43,322 nucleotides of DNA from a virus: the IMG/VR virus record IMGVR_UViG_3300023242_000348, positions 1 through 43,322 of that record, one strand, 5' to 3'. The notes beneath the pieces are model-generated. The model ran no database searches. It worked only from the letters and a program-made list of their open reading frames with translations, and was not told the origin of the DNA. The position numbers and the translations under genes are program-made. Positions 40,136 to 43,322 of the stretch are shown here, in pieces; positions within the stretch are counted from its first letter, which is position 1, and every line of letters begins with the position of its first letter.

Positions 40136-40861
40136 ATGAATACAACAGTAAAACGTCCAGCAAAACTATTAGGTGTAGGTACTAACGCGAAGACAGTCAA
40201 GGGGGATAATCTAGGTGAGTACCTAACAGCTATCATGTACCTATCACCTCACAAGGACAACACATCAGGTATGAACCTATGTCCCAAGGCCTCCAAGGGT
40301 TGTGTATCTGCTTGCTTATATACAGCGGGACGCGGTGCTTTCTCTAATGTTCAGAGAGCACGTAGGGCCAAGTCTGATTACTTCATAGAAGACAGAGCCA
40401 GCTTCCTTACCCAACTAGATTTAGAGTTACGTATGTTCTCCTTCTTAGCTAAGAGAGAAGGAAAGAAACCAGCGGTACGGCTTAATGGTACATCTGATGT
40501 AGACTGGGGTTCTTTATTAAACCTTAGTTCTTACCCCGAGATAGAGTTCTATGATTATACTAAAGTGGAGTATCGTATGGGTAAGTACAGAGATACACCT
40601 AACTTACACTTGACCTTTAGTAAAGATGAGAACTCTAAGGAAAGTCAACTAGAGTACCTGCTGTCTAACAAGATGAATGTAGCAGCGGTTTTCTCTGGTA
40701 AGACCCTGCCTGATACTTACTTAGGTTACCCTGTAATAAATGGTGACCTTACGGACCTTAGGTTCCTAGATGAACGTGGGGTTATCGTAGGTCTTCTAGC
40801 TAAAGGCCAAGGTAAGAAAGATACCAGCGGCTTTGTTATACACCAACAGAAGGTAGCTTAA
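40136..40861 (+). CDS. GP88-family phage protein (241 aa)
   Basis: A widespread phage family of unknown function, named after a mycobacteriophage gene product. Recognisable parts are LSPHKDNTSGMNLCPKASKG with C49, C56 and C60 (Cx6Cx3C), YTAGRGAFSNVQRARRAKSD, PAVRLNGTSDVDWG, IEFYDYTKV, LHLTFSKDEN and GDLTDLRFLDERGVIVGLLA. The cysteine cluster could hold an iron-sulfur centre or zinc. The strong conservation of Arg/Asp-rich strands suggests an enzyme. The stop overlaps the next gene as TAATG. Confidence 0.8.
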   Translation: MNTTVKRPAKLLGVGTNAKTVKGDNLGEYLTAIMYLSPHKDNTSGMNLCPKASKGCVSACLYTAGRGAFSNVQRARRAKSDYFIEDRASFLTQLDLELRMFSFLAKREGKKPAVRLNGTSDVDWGSLLNLSSYPEIEFYDYTKVEYRMGKYRDTPNLHLTFSKDENSKESQLEYLLSNKMNVAAVFSGKTLPDTYLGYPVINGDLTDLRFLDERGVIVGLLAKGQGKKDTSGFVIHQQKVA

Positions 40862-41070
40862 TGAGTATAACTATGAGTTACAACCCACAAGACAAAACGT
40901 TTACACAGGGTTTTAGAGACGACCCTGATTGGTCTATTGCAGAAGAATACCATCAAGATAGCCTATGGTATGTATTATATGAACATATGTCCTATGGTGG
41001 TAAATCGTACGAAGCCTGTAAATACCAAACCATGTCAGCCGCCTTAGAAGCAACTAAAGATTTAACATAG
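40861..41070 (+). CDS. Small hypothetical protein (69 aa)
   Basis: Begins MSITMSYNPQDKTFTQGFRD; rich in Tyr, Asp and Trp (DSLWYVLYEHMSYGGKSYEA). Its start shares bases with the stop of the GP88-family gene, so the two are coupled and may act together. No family recognised. Confidence 0.6.
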   Translation: MSITMSYNPQDKTFTQGFRDDPDWSIAEEYHQDSLWYVLYEHMSYGGKSYEACKYQTMSAALEATKDLT

Positions 41071-41113
41071 GAATACTATACACTCAAATATGGCGACTCT
41101 CAGTTATTACTCC

Positions 41114-41141
41114 TTGACTTCACAACAAAGTAGGGTATACT
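41114..41141 (+). promoter_or_regulatory. Strong sigma70-like promoter for the single-strand-binding protein gene
   Basis: TTGACT (41114-41119), 16-base spacer, TATACT (41136-41141), each 5 of 6 to consensus. A small hairpin CTAGGGT/ACCCTTAG lies at the start of the leader (41149-41165). The coding region starts about 70 bases after the predicted start of transcription. Confidence 0.7.
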
Positions 41142-41219
41142 TCTTCTCCTAGGGTACACCCTTAGTAACAATAGTAAATCAAATTAAACCTAACATTAAT
41201 CACAAGAGGCAACACCCAC

Positions 41220-41645
41220 ATGGCATTATTACGCAAAGTATCAGTTTTATTCTCAAACGTTAGTAACATCGACACCTTCTCTAATAAGTTTCAGCTAGTA
41301 GTTTCCTTAACAGAAGACCAAGCAGCCGATGCAGAGCAAGAAGGTATCAAAGTTAAGACTAAAGAGTACGATGGTAAAACACAGTACCAAGCTACATTCA
41401 AGACCAAGTTTCCAGTACGTATCGTGGATGCTTCTGGCAAGAAAGATGTCCCTTTAAATGGGTCTGAGATTGGTAGAGGTTCTCTTGTTAATCTCTCGTT
41501 CAAGATGCGTGACTTTGTTACGCCTAGTAAAGAGACAGGTGTTTCTCAGGACTTAACAGGTGTACAAATCTTAGCTATGGAATCAGTCAATGCTTCCGAG
41601 TTCGAAGCGGAAGAAGGCTTTGAAGATGCTTCTGGTGACTTCTAA
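41220..41645 (+). CDS. ssb: Phage single-strand DNA-binding protein (141 aa)
   Basis: Begins MALLRKVSVLFSNVSNIDTF; a compact beta-barrel-like core rich in strands and basic/aromatic residues (KTKEYDGKTQYQATFKTKFP), and a strongly acidic C-terminal tail ending EEGFEDASGDF. The acidic tail ending in Phe is the hallmark by which phage and bacterial single-strand-binding proteins touch replication partners. It has its own strong promoter, fitting high demand, and a terminator follows. Not an EcoSSB-type sequence; family call is by composition, tail and position before replication genes. Confidence 0.72.
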   Translation: MALLRKVSVLFSNVSNIDTFSNKFQLVVSLTEDQAADAEQEGIKVKTKEYDGKTQYQATFKTKFPVRIVDASGKKDVPLNGSEIGRGSLVNLSFKMRDFVTPSKETGVSQDLTGVQILAMESVNASEFEAEEGFEDASGDF

Positions 41646-41674
41646 GTAACCCAATTAAATAAGTAGTAGCACCC

Positions 41675-41706
41675 AAAGGGAGTCTTAGGTAACTAAGGTT
41701 CCCTTT
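41675..41706 (+). terminator. Terminator-like hairpin after the single-strand-binding protein gene
   Basis: AAAGGGA pairs with TCCCTTT and CTTAG with CTAAG across a small internal loop; TTTCTTA follows. Confidence 0.65.
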
Positions 41707-41727
41707 CTTACATCTAAAGGAAAACTA

Positions 41728-42120
41728 ATGCAAACTAAATACAAAACTGAATTATGTGACTTCTTCAACGCCCCCTTAAACACAGGTGATTTAGTACTAG
41801 GTGCCATAGGTTCCAATAAATACCACCAAACTAAATTCAAAATAGCTGTCGTAGTAGGTAGGACTGCTAAAATGGTAAAGATAGTACAACTAATAGCACA
41901 ACAGACTGACGTTAGCACTCTTACTCCTGATGTTGTATGCGACATGGTATTCTCTCGTTTCGTAGGTAAAGGAAGGATAGGCGCTCGTTTCTTTAGTGAC
42001 GAACTTGTTAAATTTAAACACCAATTGATTAATCAACAGGATATTGATAGAATACTTTTAGAAGCTGAGGAAGAAAATAAAAAACACCCTCAGTTATCAT
42101 CTAACCCTTTTTCTTTTTAG
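41728..42120 (+). CDS. Hypothetical protein (130 aa)
   Basis: Begins MQTKYKTELCDFFNAPLNTG. The first part, NTGDLVLGAIGSNKYHQTKF followed by KIAVVVGRTAKMVKIVQL, is a strand-rich barrel-like domain of a type often seen in small phage proteins; the C-terminal third is helical and acidic. AAAGGAAAACTA precedes the start, and the next gene follows after nine bases. Function unknown. Confidence 0.68.
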   Translation: MQTKYKTELCDFFNAPLNTGDLVLGAIGSNKYHQTKFKIAVVVGRTAKMVKIVQLIAQQTDVSTLTPDVVCDMVFSRFVGKGRIGARFFSDELVKFKHQLINQQDIDRILLEAEEENKKHPQLSSNPFSF

Positions 42121-42129
42121 GAGATACCA

Positions 42130-43155
42130 ATGAAACTAGCAATAATAATAGGCAACTTCCAACCTTTACACAATGGTCATGTTACCCTTATAAACAAAGC
42201 AGTAGAAGATAATGATAGAGTCTTGATTCTAATAGCAGGTATCAACAAGTTACCTAATTACGTTAGACCTTTTAGTTTTCAAGATAGAAAGGTTCTTATG
42301 GAGAAAGTAATCCAGAGTAATAAGTTAGATATCCGAGGGTTACCTGACTCCCCTACTAAAGAAGAGTGGGTATCTAATGTTATAGCCCATCAATGTAGTA
42401 TCGAAGAAGACCCTACCCATGTAACTCTATACACGAGTGAGAAAGAGAGAGACTTTTACTCTGAGGCACTATTGTATACCGTGGAAACAGTAGATGAACT
42501 ACCTATAAACTCAGTTGACATAAGAAACTTGTTTTACGCTGCATCCTCTGATTTAAAAATACTTTCTTCGCTAGTACCCAAGGATACATTATCTTTCCTA
42601 GGTGACATAGAAGTAGGGGAGTTGTGGAGATTATCACAAGAGAAAACAAAGTGTGAAGAGTTATCCTTAAGTAAGAGACAAGAACATTCACATAACAATT
42701 CCATAGAACCTGTAGCACACGCTATTATAGTTCAGAACCAGAAAGTATTAACAGTAATACGTAAGTCTGTTAGAGGGTATGGACAAAGAGCATTAGTAGG
42801 AGGTTACATAGATTACAAAGAAGAATCTATGGGCGCTGCCATGCGAGAAGCACTAGAAGAAACAGGGGTAGACTTGATAGACTTAAGTAAACAAGGAAAA
42901 TGCAAGTGCCTTGTTAGGTCCATAGAAGAAAACCTTAGTGATATAGGCTCCCGCACACTTGGTATTAATTACCTGTTCATTATCAAAGAAGACTTAGAGT
43001 TAAAAATAGTACCTTGTCCTAAAGAAACACTAGGTTATGAGTGGGTAGTCTTAGACGATATACTTAGGGAGAAAGAGCTATTGTTCTTTAATCATAACTT
43101 AGTAGTACAGAGGGTGTACAGTATGTTAAGCTCTAATGCGACAACAAAAAAGTAA
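42130..43155 (+). CDS. Bifunctional NMN adenylyltransferase / Nudix hydrolase (341 aa)
   Basis: Makes NAD from nicotinamide mononucleotide and ATP. The N-terminal domain has GNFQPLHNGH (8-17) with the HxGH nucleotidyl-transfer motif and INSVDIR (126-132), the ISSTxxR-like motif. The C-terminal Nudix domain has a complete GX5EX7REUXEEXGU box: G225, E231, R239, E240, E243, E244, G246; it probably cleaves ADP-ribose or a related product. The same architecture occurs in NadM-Nudix enzymes and the phage NatV type (KVP40). In a phage it can refill host NAD, including NAD removed by defence systems. AGGAGATACCA gives the start. Confidence 0.9.
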   Translation: MKLAIIIGNFQPLHNGHVTLINKAVEDNDRVLILIAGINKLPNYVRPFSFQDRKVLMEKVIQSNKLDIRGLPDSPTKEEWVSNVIAHQCSIEEDPTHVTLYTSEKERDFYSEALLYTVETVDELPINSVDIRNLFYAASSDLKILSSLVPKDTLSFLGDIEVGELWRLSQEKTKCEELSLSKRQEHSHNNSIEPVAHAIIVQNQKVLTVIRKSVRGYGQRALVGGYIDYKEESMGAAMREALEETGVDLIDLSKQGKCKCLVRSIEENLSDIGSRTLGINYLFIIKEDLELKIVPCPKETLGYEWVVLDDILREKELLFFNHNLVVQRVYSMLSSNATTKK

Positions 43156-43168
43156 GTAAGGATTAAAC

Positions 43169-43322
43169 ATGAGTGGTACTATAATTGAGTACGGCTTACC
43201 ATGTACAGCGAAGGAGGGGTCATGTGGCTCCTCTAACGCTATGGTACGCTACGAGGATAACGGCATGTTCTGCCATAAGTGTCAAGGTCATAACAACTCT
43301 GAGAAAGGAGGTGACTACGTAC
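43169..43322 (+). CDS. DNA primase / helicase (T7 gp4-like), N-terminal zinc-finger fragment
   Basis: Only the first 51 residues are inside the window. C12, C19, C35 and C38 (GSCGSSNAMVRYEDNGMFCH) form the zinc-binding domain of T7-type primases, which reads the priming site on single-stranded DNA. The first cysteine pair is spaced x6, whereas T7 has x2; this may reflect an altered first ligand. AAGGATTAAAC precedes the start. The gene continues beyond the right end; polymerase and other replication genes are expected next. Confidence 0.82.
   Translation, partial: MSGTIIEYGLPCTAKEGSCGSSNAMVRYEDNGMFCHKCQGHNNSEKGGDYV

Overview
The window is a large part of the genome of a lytic, tailed, podovirus-like phage. 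The evidence is a T7-type head and short-tail gene order (terminase, portal, scaffold, coat, tail tubular A and B, fibre, internal virion proteins), with no integrase, repressor or bacterial housekeeping gene. The DNA is AT-rich, and the genes are packed with ATGA or TAATG overlaps. Promoter-like boxes of sigma70 type and an rRNA-leader-like boxA suggest a gammaproteobacterial host, perhaps marine; this is inference. No tRNA, CRISPR array, transposon, phage-type RNA polymerase or DNA polymerase is visible. Both ends cut a gene: the C-terminal part of a ribonucleotide reductase on the left and the N-terminal zinc finger of a primase/helicase on the right. The missing replication genes probably lie between these two ends in the full genome.

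Layout: (1) 1-2570, plus strand, is the end of the replication/metabolism operon: ribonucleotide reductase, a lysozyme-like protein and small genes, closed by a strong terminator at 2568-2611. (2) 2617-4011, minus strand, is a lysis-like cassette: a two-helix membrane protein, a 57-residue one-helix protein, a CheY-like receiver without its phosphoacceptor aspartate, and a membrane-anchored coiled-coil protein. (3) 4058-28102, minus strand, is the virion operon from terminase down to giant internal virion proteins; a terminator follows the coat gene. (4) 28198-28776, minus strand, is a phage sigma factor with its own terminator. (5) 28777-30593 is a 1.8-kb gene-free control region full of repeats, between divergent modules. 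(6) 30594-43322, plus strand, is the early/middle module: unknown early proteins, a degenerate kinase-like protein, an HNH protein, an rIIA/rIIB pair, a GP88-family protein, a single-strand DNA-binding protein, an NMN adenylyltransferase-Nudix fusion, and the primase start.

Likely working order (inference): host RNA polymerase starts plus-strand early transcription from sigma70-like promoters near 30485, 30928 and 41114. A 700-base structured leader (31672-32371) carrying a boxB-like hairpin and boxA may make it termination-resistant. The phage sigma factor may then drive the minus-strand genes. A 15-17 bp motif, consensus TACCTWRGGTTACTT, lies upstream of the sigma gene, upstream of the lysis-like cassette and upstream of one plus-strand gene, always oriented with transcription. 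It is the best visible candidate for a phage-specific control site.
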